Shown piece by piece: positions 33,604 to 41,916 of a stretch of 64,000 nucleotides of DNA. A model generated the notes under the pieces. That model was not told the DNA's origin. It did no database searches and saw only the letters and a program-made list of their open reading frames with translations. The first letter of the stretch is position 1. Each line of letters opens with the position of its first letter. Location of the stretch: assembly GCA_039177505.1 (NCBI GenBank), contig JBCDFR010000019.1, forward strand, positions 5,760-69,759, written 5' to 3'. Source of the DNA: JABSQH01 sp039177505. Its GTDB lineage: Bacteria; Actinomycetota; Acidimicrobiia; Acidimicrobiales; Ilumatobacteraceae. The position numbers and the translations under genes are program-made.

Positions 33604-34986
33604 TCAGGCGTCTGGGAACCACGAGCCATGGAAGCCGTGCGGCACCCGTTGGGGGAGTGGGACGATGGCGATGGGGTCGGCTGACATATCGGATGCGTCG
33701 AGCACGGCGAACGAGGATGACTCCGTAGCGCGGTCGTAGAGGTACGTCACGAGCCACCCGTCGTCTTCGGCGGCCGACTCGGCCCGCGGCACGAACACGG
33801 GCTCGGCGGTCGACACCGTGTCGCCGAAGTCGTGCAGCGCAGCCTCGCCGGTGGTGACGTCGTACTTCACCACGTTGGTGGCGCCGTCGGTCATGACCTT
33901 GGAGTTCGGGCGCTCGGTGGTGGCCCACGCGAAGCGATTGGTCAGGCCCGTTCGGCGATCGTCGATACGCGGGAAGCTGTGCTCGCGGTCGTCGAGCTGC
34001 TGTTCGGTGGCGGCGCCGGTGCGCAGATCGAACCGCCACCGCCACAGGTAGCAGGGTTCGAAGGCATCGTTGGCGGTCGACCACATCGATGGATGGCGGC
34101 CGGCGTCGAGCACCACGACGTTGCCGTCGTCTTCCTCCCAGGCATTGACGATGTGAAACACGTAGCAGTCGTCGACCTCGAACCAGCGCGGCTGGGCCGG
34201 TGACTCGGCGCCGACGTTGCGGCGGTCGAGTAGTCCGATGCGCGAGCCGTTGGACGGTCGCCACACGAACGGCATACCGCGCCCGGTCAGCGCGATGTCG
34301 AGGTCGAACACCACGGGAAGGTCGAGGAAGATGGCGTGGTTCCGGCTGATCGCGAAGTCGTGCATCATCACCGCCGCGGGCACGTCGATCGGCTGCGAGT
34401 GAATCAGCTGACCAGCCGCATCGGCCACGTGGTACGTCACGAACGGTTGGCTGACGAGCTCGTAGCCGAAGAAGTGCATCTCGCCGGTCTCGGCGCAGAC
34501 ATGCGGGTGCGCAGTGCACGGCGTATCGAGGCGGCCCTCGAAGTCGATCGGGCCGAGTGTGTCGAGATCGGGCCCGATCCCCATCGGGAAGCTGCCTTCT
34601 TCCAGCGCCATGATCGTTCCGGCGTGACGGATCACATGCGTGTTCGCCCGACCCGCTGCGAGATCAAACGCCATCGTCTCCTCGTTGAAACGCGGTTCGC
34701 CCGCAAGCAGCTTCGTGCGCACCCAACGGTTGCGATACCACTCGGCCTTGCCGTCCCGGAGCCGGATGCCGTGGAGCATGCCGTCGCCGTCGAACCAATG
34801 GCTGGATCGGCCGCTCTGCGGATTGGCGCCGTTGCGGAAGAAACGACCGTTGAGCTCGGTCGGGAGCTGACCCTTTACGGCCAGGTCGAACGCCTCGACC
34901 TCGGTGGCGACGGGGGCGTAGTTGCCGCGTAGGTAGAACGGCAGGCGCTCGCCGGAGTCTTGTCTGACGTCTGCGGTCGAGGTCAT
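33604..34986 (-). CDS. carotenoid oxygenase (RPE65/CCD family)
   Basis: A 460-residue non-haem iron dioxygenase of the carotenoid/stilbene cleavage family. The seven-bladed propeller's four iron-binding histidines are visible: His160 (TAHPHVC), His209 (MMHDFAIS), the one in YVFHIVNAWEE, and His453 near the C-terminus (PHGFHGSW). The N-terminus has the family GRFFRNGANPQ and HWFDGDGMLHG. Such enzymes cleave carotenoids, apocarotenoids or lignin-derived stilbenes to aldehydes; the substrate is not deducible. It is soluble, single-gene, and divergent from the candidate selenoprotein. Confidence 0.95.
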   Translation of the reverse strand: MTSTADVRQDSGERLPFYLRGNYAPVATEVEAFDLAVKGQLPTELNGRFFRNGANPQSGRSSHWFDGDGMLHGIRLRDGKAEWYRNRWVRTKLLAGEPRFNEETMAFDLAAGRANTHVIRHAGTIMALEEGSFPMGIGPDLDTLGPIDFEGRLDTPCTAHPHVCAETGEMHFFGYELVSQPFVTYHVADAAGQLIHSQPIDVPAAVMMHDFAISRNHAIFLDLPVVFDLDIALTGRGMPFVWRPSNGSRIGLLDRRNVGAESPAQPRWFEVDDCYVFHIVNAWEEDDGNVVVLDAGRHPSMWSTANDAFEPCYLWRWRFDLRTGAATEQQLDDREHSFPRIDDRRTGLTNRFAWATTERPNSKVMTDGATNVVKYDVTTGEAALHDFGDTVSTAEPVFVPRAESAAEDDGWLVTYLYDRATESSSFAVLDASDMSADPIAIVPLPQRVPHGFHGSWFPDA

Positions 34987-35182
34987 CGTTCGATTGTCGC
35001 ACTCTTTGCCTCACCCACGACGAGTCGCTCGGGGAGTGTTGCCGGCAAGGCCTGGCAAGAACGGGCCAGCGGCGACCCTGAGCATCATGCCGGCGGCCCA
35101 GCGGCGACTACGAACCCGCCAGCAAGCGGACGCTCGTCACGATGGGCTTGCCGAGCTAACTTGCCGGGGTGCCTCGCCGAGC

Positions 35183-36250
35183 GTGGATCGATCCGTGACC
35201 CAGCATCCGATTCGCGCCGACCTCGTCGACACGCACGAGGCGGTCATCGCCAGCCTCGGCAGACCCGGCACGTTCTGGACGAGCGCCGAGCGAGTCGCAA
35301 TCGCGGCGACGGTGCGCGATGCCGCCGGGCAACCGGACCGGCCCCCGTGGTACAACCCGAGCGACGATCGGGACCCAGACGAGGATGGCGACCGAGCATC
35401 GCTCCCCGCCGCAGCCATCGATGCGATCTGGCGGTTGACGAACCATCCGAGCACCGTGACGGGGTCTTGGTGCGCGTCGACGATCGCCGGTCTCGACGAA
35501 CCCGAGCACTACGTCGAGCTCTTGGGCATCGTCGCCGCGGTCAACGCGATCGACCGGTTCGCCCGAATCGTCGACCGCCCGTTGGTCGAGCTGCCCGTCC
35601 CGTCGCCGGGCCAACCCACGCGCCAACGCGTCGCCGGTGCGGCGGTGACCACACACTGGGTGCCAACAGCGCGCGGCGAATTCAACGGCATGGTGCTGCA
35701 GTCGTTGACAGCGGTGCCCGCGGCGGAGTCACTCGTTCATGAAGTCGTAGGTACCCACTACATGCCGATTGCGGTCATGTTGTCGGATTGGGACTACGAC
35801 CGCGGCACGCTCAACCGCCGTCAGATCGAGCTCATTGCGGCCAGAACGTCGTTCAAGAACGACTGCTTCTATTGAACGACCGCCCACGCATCCATGCTCA
35901 GTTTGAGTGGGAACCGGACCGGCGAGAACGTCGATGCGGCGCGCCTCGGCGAGGGCGCCGGAGTCGACGACGGACCATTGCTCGTGGACTTCGTCGACCG
36001 GTGCTTCGACCCGGAGCAGCCGTTCGGTGCGGCCTTTGGTGAGCTCTACGAGCGGCGCGGCCATGCGTTTGCGGTCGACGCCGCTGCCGTGGTTGCGGCC
36101 TTCCACATGATGACGCGTGTCGCAGATGGTTCGGGGACGCCGCTCGACTCGTCCCTCGAGAGCATCAGCCACGAGATCAGAGCAGGCAACTCGCTCGACG
36201 ATATGGACTCGCGGCGATTGGAGTCGGAGTTGCCGGTCGGGCCTGGCTGA
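35183..36250 (+). CDS. AhpD/carboxymuconolactone-decarboxylase-like protein, candidate selenoprotein (in-frame TGA)
   Basis: Two ORFs in one frame are separated only by TGA at 35873-35875. Read through, they give 355 residues. The TGA falls in the redox motif NDCFY-U-TTAH: family members have Cys-x-x-Cys followed by a His three to four residues later, so TGA replaces exactly the second cysteine (Cys228, Sec231). The 124 codons after it continue the fold (TTAHASML ... PLLVDFVDRCFDP) with normal codon use and no indel. A SECIS-like hairpin starts 17 bases after the TGA. AhpD-type proteins use this pair to reduce peroxides. The N-terminal half (TFWTSAERVAIAATVRDA; WCASTIAGLD) is also family-like. 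GTG 35183 or 35195 is the start. The alternative is a nonsense mutation (TGC to TGA). Confidence 0.75.
35892..35911 (+). promoter_or_regulatory. bacterial SECIS-like hairpin after in-frame TGA
   Basis: The transcript CCAUGCUCAGUUUGAGUGGG folds into an eight-pair stem with one bulged A and the apical loop GUU. The loop begins 26 bases after the TGA and starts with G. Bacterial SECIS elements read by SelB are described as having a 3-14 base apical loop with a G in its first two positions, about 16-37 bases after the UGA; this hairpin meets those rules. Two of the pairs are G-U wobbles, so it is moderately stable. Confidence 0.6.
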
Positions 36251-36308
36251 CGCCGTCGACTCGGGGACGCTGACTCGCCGTACACCCGGTCCGTAGAGTG
36301 GCTGGCGA

Positions 36309-39300
36309 ATGAGCGACCCCCAACTGTTCGGCGCGCCCGTCGAGCCCGACGACATTCCCCATCCCGCCGAGACCGCCGATGCGGCGACTGGCGCTCGTGG
36401 GCCATCACCGTTTCGGGAGGGTCTCAATCCCGACCAACTCGACGCAGTGGTCCATGAGGGTGGGCCGTTGCTGGTCGTCGCTGGCGCAGGCTCGGGCAAG
36501 ACGCGCGTTCTGACCCACCGAATCGCCAATCTCGTTCACGAAGGCGTACCGCCCTCGAAGATCCTGGCGATCACATTCACCAACAAAGCCGCCGCCGAGA
36601 TGCGCGAGCGCTTGGTCGACCTCGTCGGCCCGGCGGTGCGGGCGATGTGGGTGTCGACGTTCCACTCGGCCTGTGTGCGCATCCTGCGTGCCAACGGTGA
36701 GGTGCTCGGGTATCCGCGCCAGTTCTCGATCTACGACGCGGCCGACGCCAACCGGCTGACCGGTTACGTGATCCGCGACCTCGCGCTCGATCCCAAACGC
36801 TTCGCCCCGCGAGCCGTGCACGGCCGCATCAGCTTGTGGAAGAACGAGCTGGTCCTCCCCGATCAGGCCACGGCCGAGGCCGGCAACATCTTCGAACGCA
36901 AGCACGCCGAGATCTACACCGAGTACCAAGCTCGCTTGCTCAAGGCCGGTGCCATGGACTTCGACGACCTGTTGGTCAACGCCGTCCGGCTGTTGCGCGA
37001 GCACGGCGATGTGCTCGAGCACTACCGCCACCGGTTCGCCCACATCTGCGTCGACGAGTACCAAGACACCAACAAGGCCCAGAACGAACTCGTCCTCATG
37101 CTTGCGGGCGGACACGGCAACGTGTGTGTCGTCGGCGACACCGACCAGTGTTTGCCGCCAGGATCGATGATCGCAACGCCCAATGGACATCGTGCGATCG
37201 AGACACTCGCAGTTGGCGACGAGGTGCTCGGTGCGTCCGGCCGGGCCACTGCACACTCTGGGCTGGTCACTCACGTGCATGAGGGGCGGTACGAGGGGGA
37301 GATCGTCAGCATCACGGCCGAACAACGCACGGTTGTGGCGACGCCCGAGCACCTCGTCCCTGCTCGCCTGGTGCCGCAGCCGGGACGTCATCTCGTGTAT
37401 CTCATGCATCGCAGCGATCGCGGTTGGCGCATCGGGCGGACAACCGGCGCGCGGTCGAGCCGCGCGGGTCACGTCCAGCACGGGTTGTTCGTGCGGTCGA
37501 ATCAAGAACACGCCGACGCGATCTGGATCCTCGAGGTGTGTGACTCGCTCGCCGACGCGTCGTACTTCGAGGCGTACTACGCCGCAACGTACGGACTGCC
37601 GACCGCCTGTTTCCACGCCAAGGGCCGAGCGCTGTCGATGGACGACGAGCGGCTCGAGCGGTTGTACGACCGACTCGACACTGAGCGTGGCGCAAAGCAG
37701 CTCATGGCGGACCGTCAGCTGAGCGTCGAGTTCCCTCACCATCGGCCGCAGAACGGCGCGCGCCGACAGGTCGTGAACCTGACGATGTTCTCCGATCGGC
37801 AGACCGCCGTTGGCTACCACCGAGTGCAGTGGTCGTCGAATCGCGACGACGTCATCGATCGACTGCGCTCAGCCGGTGTCAAACTGCGAGACAGCAAGCA
37901 CCGGTCGCTGCGTTACGAGACCTCGTGGAAGGACTATCGGAGGGCGCTCGACGACGCCAAGCGCATCGCTGCGCTCGGCCAGCTCGACATCCGCCGTCGA
38001 CTCGCCCTCGACGGAGTGACGTACGACCTCATGCCGGTTGCCCACCTGACCGTTGGAATGGAGGTGCTCTTGCTCGACGAGTCCGCTGACGAACCGGCAT
38101 GGGTCACCGCAACGGTCGATCGCACCGAGATGCAGACCTATTCAGGACCGGTGTACGACCTCGAAGTCGATCGCTGCCACACGTACGCCGCCGACGGGAT
38201 CCTCGTGCACAACAGCGTGTACGCCTTTCGAGGCGCCGACTTCCGCAACATCTTGGAGTTCGAAGGTGCGTTCCCCGACGTGACCACGATCGTGCTCGAT
38301 CAGAACTACCGCAGTACGCAGACAATTCTCGACGCGGCCAACGCCGTCATCGATCACAACGAGGAGCGCAAACCGAAGTCGTTGTGGACCGACGGCGACA
38401 AGGGCGACCGCATCGTGCGCTACTTCGCCGACGACGAAGGCGACGAAGCGACGTTCGTCGCGTCGACGGCCCGCCAGTTGCAGCGCGACGACGCGATCAA
38501 CTTCCGCGAGATGGCGGTGCTCTATCGCACCAACGCCCAGAGCCGGGTGATCGAAGAGGCGTTCATGCGCGTCGGGGTGCCGTACAAGGTGGTCGGTGGC
38601 ACCCGGTTCTACGACCGGCGGGAAGTAAAGGACGCCATGGCCTACCTGCGGGCGGTCGTGAACCCGGCCGACGAAGTCAGCGTGAAGCGGGTGCTGAACG
38701 TCCCCAAGCGCGGCGTCGGCGATGCCAGCGTGGCCAAGCTTGATGCGTTCGCCGCCGCCGAGGGGTTGGCCTTCGCCGATGCGCTCCGGCGTGCCGACGA
38801 AGCCGGCGTCACCGGCCCGGCCGTGCGCGGCATCGCATCGTTCGTCGAACTGCTCGACACGCTCGCCGACGTCGCGGCCGATCCCGATCAGGGGCCAGGC
38901 GACGTGCTCCAAGGAGCGCTCGACGGGTCGGGTTACCTCGCCGAACTCGAAGCAGAGGACACCGTCGAATCGCACGGACGGGTGGAGAACCTCGGCGAAC
39001 TCGTTGGCTCGGCACGCGAGTTCACCGTGATCGACGAGTTCCTCGAACAGGTCTCGCTCGTCGCTGACACCGACGAGCTACCCGACGGCGAAGTCGACGA
39101 CGAGGTCGTGTTGATGACACTGCACTCCGCCAAAGGGCTCGAGTTCCCCGTCGTGTTCCTGATCGGTGTCGAAGAAGGCGTGTTCCCGCACATCCGGGCG
39201 CTCACCGAGCCAGCCGAGATGGAAGAGGAGCGGCGCCTCGCCTACGTCGGTATTACTCGCGCAATGCAACGGCTGTACATGAGCCACGCGTGGAGTCGAC

Positions 39301-39749
39301 AGCTGTTCGGATCTACCCAATACAACCCGCCGTCGCGCTTCTTCGACGAGATTCCCGCGGAGCTGATCGACACGCTCGGCAACGAGTCGGGCCGCACCAG
39401 CTATGGGCGTCAGAGCTACCGCTCACGAGATGGCGATCCGCCGCCGTACCGTCGGGGGACCGTTGGCTCGCGCGACATCAACGCCGACCTCCAACGCGAG
39501 CGCGAGTCGGCCCACCGCGAGCGAGTCGTCGACGCAGCCATGCGGGCCGGCACCACGACCACACCACAGCCGGCCAACTCGCAAGATCTCGGGCTGCGGG
39601 TCGGCGACGACGTCGAGCACCCGGCCTTCGGCGACGGCGTCATCATCGACATCACCGGCGAGGGCGACAAGGCCGAGGCGACGGTGAACTTCGCCGGGGT
39701 GGGCAGCAAACACCTCGCGTTGGCGTGGGCGCCGCTGAAGAAGCGCTGA
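36309..39749 (+). CDS. pcrA: PcrA/UvrD DNA helicase with intein
   Basis: A 1146-residue precursor of a superfamily-1A helicase; removing the 355-residue intein leaves 791 residues, normal for PcrA. Walker A is VAGAGSGKTR near residues 57-66, Walker B/DExx is CVDEYQDTN, and later motifs include LHSAKGLEFPVVF and YVGITRA. The C-terminal HPAFGDGVIIDITGEG is the PcrA Tudor-like domain that binds RNA polymerase. The intein interrupts the motif-III region between GDTDQ and SVYAFRGAD. PcrA unwinds DNA in nucleotide-excision repair, replication-restart and transcription-coupled repair. Activity depends on splicing because motif III is split. Confidence 0.95.
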   Translation: MSDPQLFGAPVEPDDIPHPAETADAATGARGPSPFREGLNPDQLDAVVHEGGPLLVVAGAGSGKTRVLTHRIANLVHEGVPPSKILAITFTNKAAAEMRERLVDLVGPAVRAMWVSTFHSACVRILRANGEVLGYPRQFSIYDAADANRLTGYVIRDLALDPKRFAPRAVHGRISLWKNELVLPDQATAEAGNIFERKHAEIYTEYQARLLKAGAMDFDDLLVNAVRLLREHGDVLEHYRHRFAHICVDEYQDTNKAQNELVLMLAGGHGNVCVVGDTDQCLPPGSMIATPNGHRAIETLAVGDEVLGASGRATAHSGLVTHVHEGRYEGEIVSITAEQRTVVATPEHLVPARLVPQPGRHLVYLMHRSDRGWRIGRTTGARSSRAGHVQHGLFVRSNQEHADAIWILEVCDSLADASYFEAYYAATYGLPTACFHAKGRALSMDDERLERLYDRLDTERGAKQLMADRQLSVEFPHHRPQNGARRQVVNLTMFSDRQTAVGYHRVQWSSNRDDVIDRLRSAGVKLRDSKHRSLRYETSWKDYRRALDDAKRIAALGQLDIRRRLALDGVTYDLMPVAHLTVGMEVLLLDESADEPAWVTATVDRTEMQTYSGPVYDLEVDRCHTYAADGILVHNSVYAFRGADFRNILEFEGAFPDVTTIVLDQNYRSTQTILDAANAVIDHNEERKPKSLWTDGDKGDRIVRYFADDEGDEATFVASTARQLQRDDAINFREMAVLYRTNAQSRVIEEAFMRVGVPYKVVGGTRFYDRREVKDAMAYLRAVVNPADEVSVKRVLNVPKRGVGDASVAKLDAFAAAEGLAFADALRRADEAGVTGPAVRGIASFVELLDTLADVAADPDQGPGDVLQGALDGSGYLAELEAEDTVESHGRVENLGELVGSAREFTVIDEFLEQVSLVADTDELPDGEVDDEVVLMTLHSAKGLEFPVVFLIGVEEGVFPHIRALTEPAEMEEERRLAYVGITRAMQRLYMSHAWSRQLFGSTQYNPPSRFFDEIPAELIDTLGNESGRTSYGRQSYRSRDGDPPPYRRGTVGSRDINADLQRERESAHRERVVDAAMRAGTTTTPQPANSQDLGLRVGDDVEHPAFGDGVIIDITGEGDKAEATVNFAGVGSKHLALAWAPLKKR
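37149..38213 (+). mobile_element. intein with GIY-YIG-like endonuclease region
   Basis: Residues 281-635 of the precursor. Block A begins with Cys281 (CLPPGSMIATPNGHRAIETL), block B is ATPEHLVPA, block F is YSGPVYDLEVDRCHTYA, and block G is DGILVHN followed by Ser636 as the +1 nucleophile; all catalytic residues for splicing are present. Between blocks B and F, LVYLMHR ... WRIGRTTG with downstream SYFEAYYAATYGLPT has the spacing and residues of a GIY-YIG nuclease rather than LAGLIDADG. If active it could promote homing into intein-free pcrA alleles. Endonuclease assignment is inference. Confidence 0.9.
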
Positions 39750-39798
39750 GGGCCGGCGACTCCTCGCGCTGCGGGTGCCGTCTGGCAGACTGCCGGTG

Positions 39799-40239
39799 AT
39801 GAAGGCTGCATTTCTCGTCGAGAGCCTGACGGGCAACACCTGGACCGCTGCCGAACACGTGGCCGACCTGCTCGCGCAACAGCGGTGGAGCATCACGGGT
39901 CTGTCGAAAGTGAAGCAGCCCGACTATCAGTCGATTCAAGACGCCGACCTCGTTCTGGTCGGCACCTGGGTGCATGGCGCGTTCATCTTCGGGCAAGCGC
40001 CATGGGCGTTGTCGAACATCGCCAACCTGCCCGCAATGCGTGGCAAACGAGCAGCCGGGTTCTGTACGTTCGCGCTCGATCCGGGCAAGTCGCTCGACAA
40101 GCTCGATCAGGCCCTCGGTGACACCGGCGCGTATGTGATCGGTGGGTTGGCGATGAGCCGCAGCAAGCTCGAAGAGCACACCGAGGTGTTCGCGGAACGG
40201 CTCGTCGAGGCGTTGGCCACCGCCCCGCCGATCGACTAG
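39799..40239 (+). CDS. flavodoxin-like protein
   Basis: A 146-residue flavodoxin fold. The phosphate-binding loop of FMN sits in ESLTGNTWTAAEHVADLL (residues 7-24), in the T/SxTGNT pattern, and GTWVHGAFIFGQAPW and AGFCTFALDPGKSLDKL fit the later FMN loops. It is short-chain and probably serves as an electron carrier or as a quinone-reductase-like protein. The ATG at 39799 follows the helicase by 49 bases. The CTAG at its end gives TAG stops on both strands, shared with the convergent small membrane protein. Confidence 0.8.
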   Translation: MKAAFLVESLTGNTWTAAEHVADLLAQQRWSITGLSKVKQPDYQSIQDADLVLVGTWVHGAFIFGQAPWALSNIANLPAMRGKRAAGFCTFALDPGKSLDKLDQALGDTGAYVIGGLAMSRSKLEEHTEVFAERLVEALATAPPID

Positions 40240-40517
40240 CTGGCTGCAACGCTCGGCGCGGCGGACACGTCGAGCCCGCTCAGCTGACCGAGCGCCTCGG
40301 ACTCGCCGCTGGCGAGCAGTACGAGCACGATGAGCGCCACGATCAGGAACACCGCGATCAGGATGAGCACGAGCAAAGGCCGGGGTCGTTTGCTGGGACC
40401 TTCACCTTGGCGCCAGTGCTCGGGCGTCGGCCTCGGGCCGTGGCGCTCGACCTCGGCGCGCACGTTGTCGATTCCACCGAAGCCACCCATGCCGCTGTCG
40501 CCGGAACCGTCGGTCAT
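40236..40517 (-). CDS. small single-span membrane protein
   Basis: A 93-residue protein of unknown function. A Gly-rich, charged N-terminus (GSGDSGMGGFGGIDNVRAEVE ... GPSKRPRP) is followed by one transmembrane helix (LLVLILIAVFLIVALIVLVLL) and a short extracytoplasmic tail. It is expected to be inserted with the N-terminus inside. The ATG at 40517 overlaps the stop of the broken HIT-like gene as ATGA, so in the ancestor the two were translationally coupled. Confidence 0.7.
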   Translation of the reverse strand: MTDGSGDSGMGGFGGIDNVRAEVERHGPRPTPEHWRQGEGPSKRPRPLLVLILIAVFLIVALIVLVLLASGESEALGQLSGLDVSAAPSVAAS

Positions 40518-40838
40518 GACCGGACCGTATCGGACCCTGAACCGCCGTGTTGGGCGACGAGTTGTTCGACGACGTACGCGTGGTTGGCGTCGATCACTTC
40601 GCCTGGTAACGGCTCGAGTACCTGCGACCACAACACGTTGCCCCACCCGTCAGCGCGTGTTGTTCCACAACACCGACTCCGGTGTGTCACACGAGCCGCA
40701 GGGATTGTCCCCTTCGCTTTCGCGCACGACCTCGGTGTGCATCAGCGGTCGAAGCGGCTTGACCGTGAGGTCGCCTTCGAAGGGGAACAATGGCGACTCG
40801 ACAAGCCGCTGCACCGAGTGGTCGTCTCGTGTGCGCAC
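40514..40838 (-). pseudogene. broken HIT-like gene (central part lost, frameshifted)
   Basis: From GTG 40838 the frame reads VQRLVESPLFPFEGDLTVKP, MHTEVVRE and NPCGSCDTPESVLWNN, then stops at TGA. The +1 frame continues as protein-like sequence, GWGNVLWSQVLEPLPGEVID ANHAYVVEQLV, ending in a TGA that overlaps the next gene as ATGA. The N-terminal part resembles HIT-like proteins (zinc-type CxxC before VLW), and the C-terminal part resembles their tail, but the HxHxH catalytic region is absent. I infer a deletion plus frameshift. The preserved ATGA coupling shows the 3' end is original. Confidence 0.5.
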
Positions 40839-40877
40839 GAGGTGAACGTAGTTCGGGTGGAGAACTCGGGGTTTCCT

Positions 40878-41402
40878 TCACCCGGTGGTCGTTGTCGTGG
40901 TCACGGCCGCGAGGTCGATGTAGAGGGTCTCTTGGTCCTCGACGATCGGGTTGACGCCCGAGTCGGGCGGGGACAACTCGGTCACGTCGAGTTCGACGCC
41001 GTTGCAGTCGACGAACGTTCGCGTGCCCTCGATCTGGTCGACGGCGCATGACTGAGCGTCGCCGGCCGGGTACGCGTAGTACACGACCCATCCGGTGGTC
41101 GGATCGTCGCTCTCGTGATCGAGCACGATCGTGCGTTCGCCGGTCGTGGTGTCGAGACCAGGAAACAGGATCGGTCCATCTTCTTCCACGATGCGGGCGA
41201 CCGTTTGCACCGAGCCGACCATCAGTCGCTCGGGGGCCAGTCGATCGCTCGTCTCGACGTCGCCGCGAGACAGAAAGGCGGCCATTCCCCACAGAAAGAG
41301 GGCGATGAGGACGAGGACAACGAGTCCCGCGCCGACCGGAACCACGGCGCGCGCCAGCGGAGATCGAAGGCGAGGACCGCGTGCGGGCGTCGTTGACGAC
41401 AC
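40878..41402 (-). CDS. membrane-anchored extracytoplasmic protein, unknown function
   Basis: A 174-residue protein with one N-terminal transmembrane helix (PVGAGLVVLVLIALFLWGMAA) and an exported beta-rich domain. The domain reads ILFPGLDTTTGERTIVLDHE, WVVYYAYPAGD, SCAVDQIEGT and FVDCNGVELDV. The two cysteines ~16 residues apart probably form a disulfide, or, less likely, mark a degenerate Rieske-like fold. It ends in a Thr-rich tail. The broken HIT-like gene and the small membrane protein follow on the same strand, suggesting an old three-gene operon. Confidence 0.7.
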   Translation of the reverse strand: MSSTTPARGPRLRSPLARAVVPVGAGLVVLVLIALFLWGMAAFLSRGDVETSDRLAPERLMVGSVQTVARIVEEDGPILFPGLDTTTGERTIVLDHESDDPTTGWVVYYAYPAGDAQSCAVDQIEGTRTFVDCNGVELDVTELSPPDSGVNPIVEDQETLYIDLAAVTTTTTTG

Positions 41403-41489
41403 GGCTCACAGTGTGCCGTGGTGGCGGCGGAACCAGCCGTCGCGTGACTTTTCGCACGGTCGCATTCGACCGCGTAGGGTGAGCGATTC

Positions 41490-41903
41490 GTGAAGCGCCC
41501 GTATCGCATCGTCGTTGCCAAACCAGGGCTCGACGGCCACGACCGGGGTGCCAAGACCATCACACGGGCACTACGCGACCACGGTTTCGAGGTGATCTAC
41601 ACCGGTCTGCACCAAACACCTGAGCAGATCGCCGAGACGGTGTTGCAAGAAGATGCCGACGGCATCGGACTGTCGCTGCTGTCGGGTGCCCACCTCACCT
41701 TGTTCCCACGGGTGATGGAAGAGTTGCGGGCGCGCGACCTCGGTGAGGTACTGGTGTTTGGTGGTGGCGTGATTCCCGATGCCGATGCTCGCGAGCTGCG
41801 CGAGCAAGGGGTTGCTGAGATCTTCGGACCCGGATCGTCGCTCAAGACGATCGGGACCTGGCTCGAGAACGAGCTCGACGAGCGCGAGGCGCCCAGCGCC
41901 TGA
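41490..41903 (+). CDS. cobalamin-binding domain protein, methylmalonyl-CoA mutase small/C-terminal type
   Basis: A 137-residue B12-binding Rossmann domain. GLDGHDRGAKTI is the DxHxxG motif whose His replaces the lower axial base of cobalamin; GLSLLSGAH and VFGGGVIPDAD are the SxL and GG motifs. Standing alone, it acts with a separate catalytic subunit of an acyl-CoA mutase (methylmalonyl-, isobutyryl- or ethylmalonyl-type). The mutase subunit is not in the window. Thirteen bases separate it from sucC, which fits metabolism of succinyl-CoA, the product of methylmalonyl-CoA mutase. Confidence 0.9.
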   Translation: MKRPYRIVVAKPGLDGHDRGAKTITRALRDHGFEVIYTGLHQTPEQIAETVLQEDADGIGLSLLSGAHLTLFPRVMEELRARDLGEVLVFGGGVIPDADARELREQGVAEIFGPGSSLKTIGTWLENELDEREAPSA

Positions 41904-41916
41904 GAAAGGACTGCGC

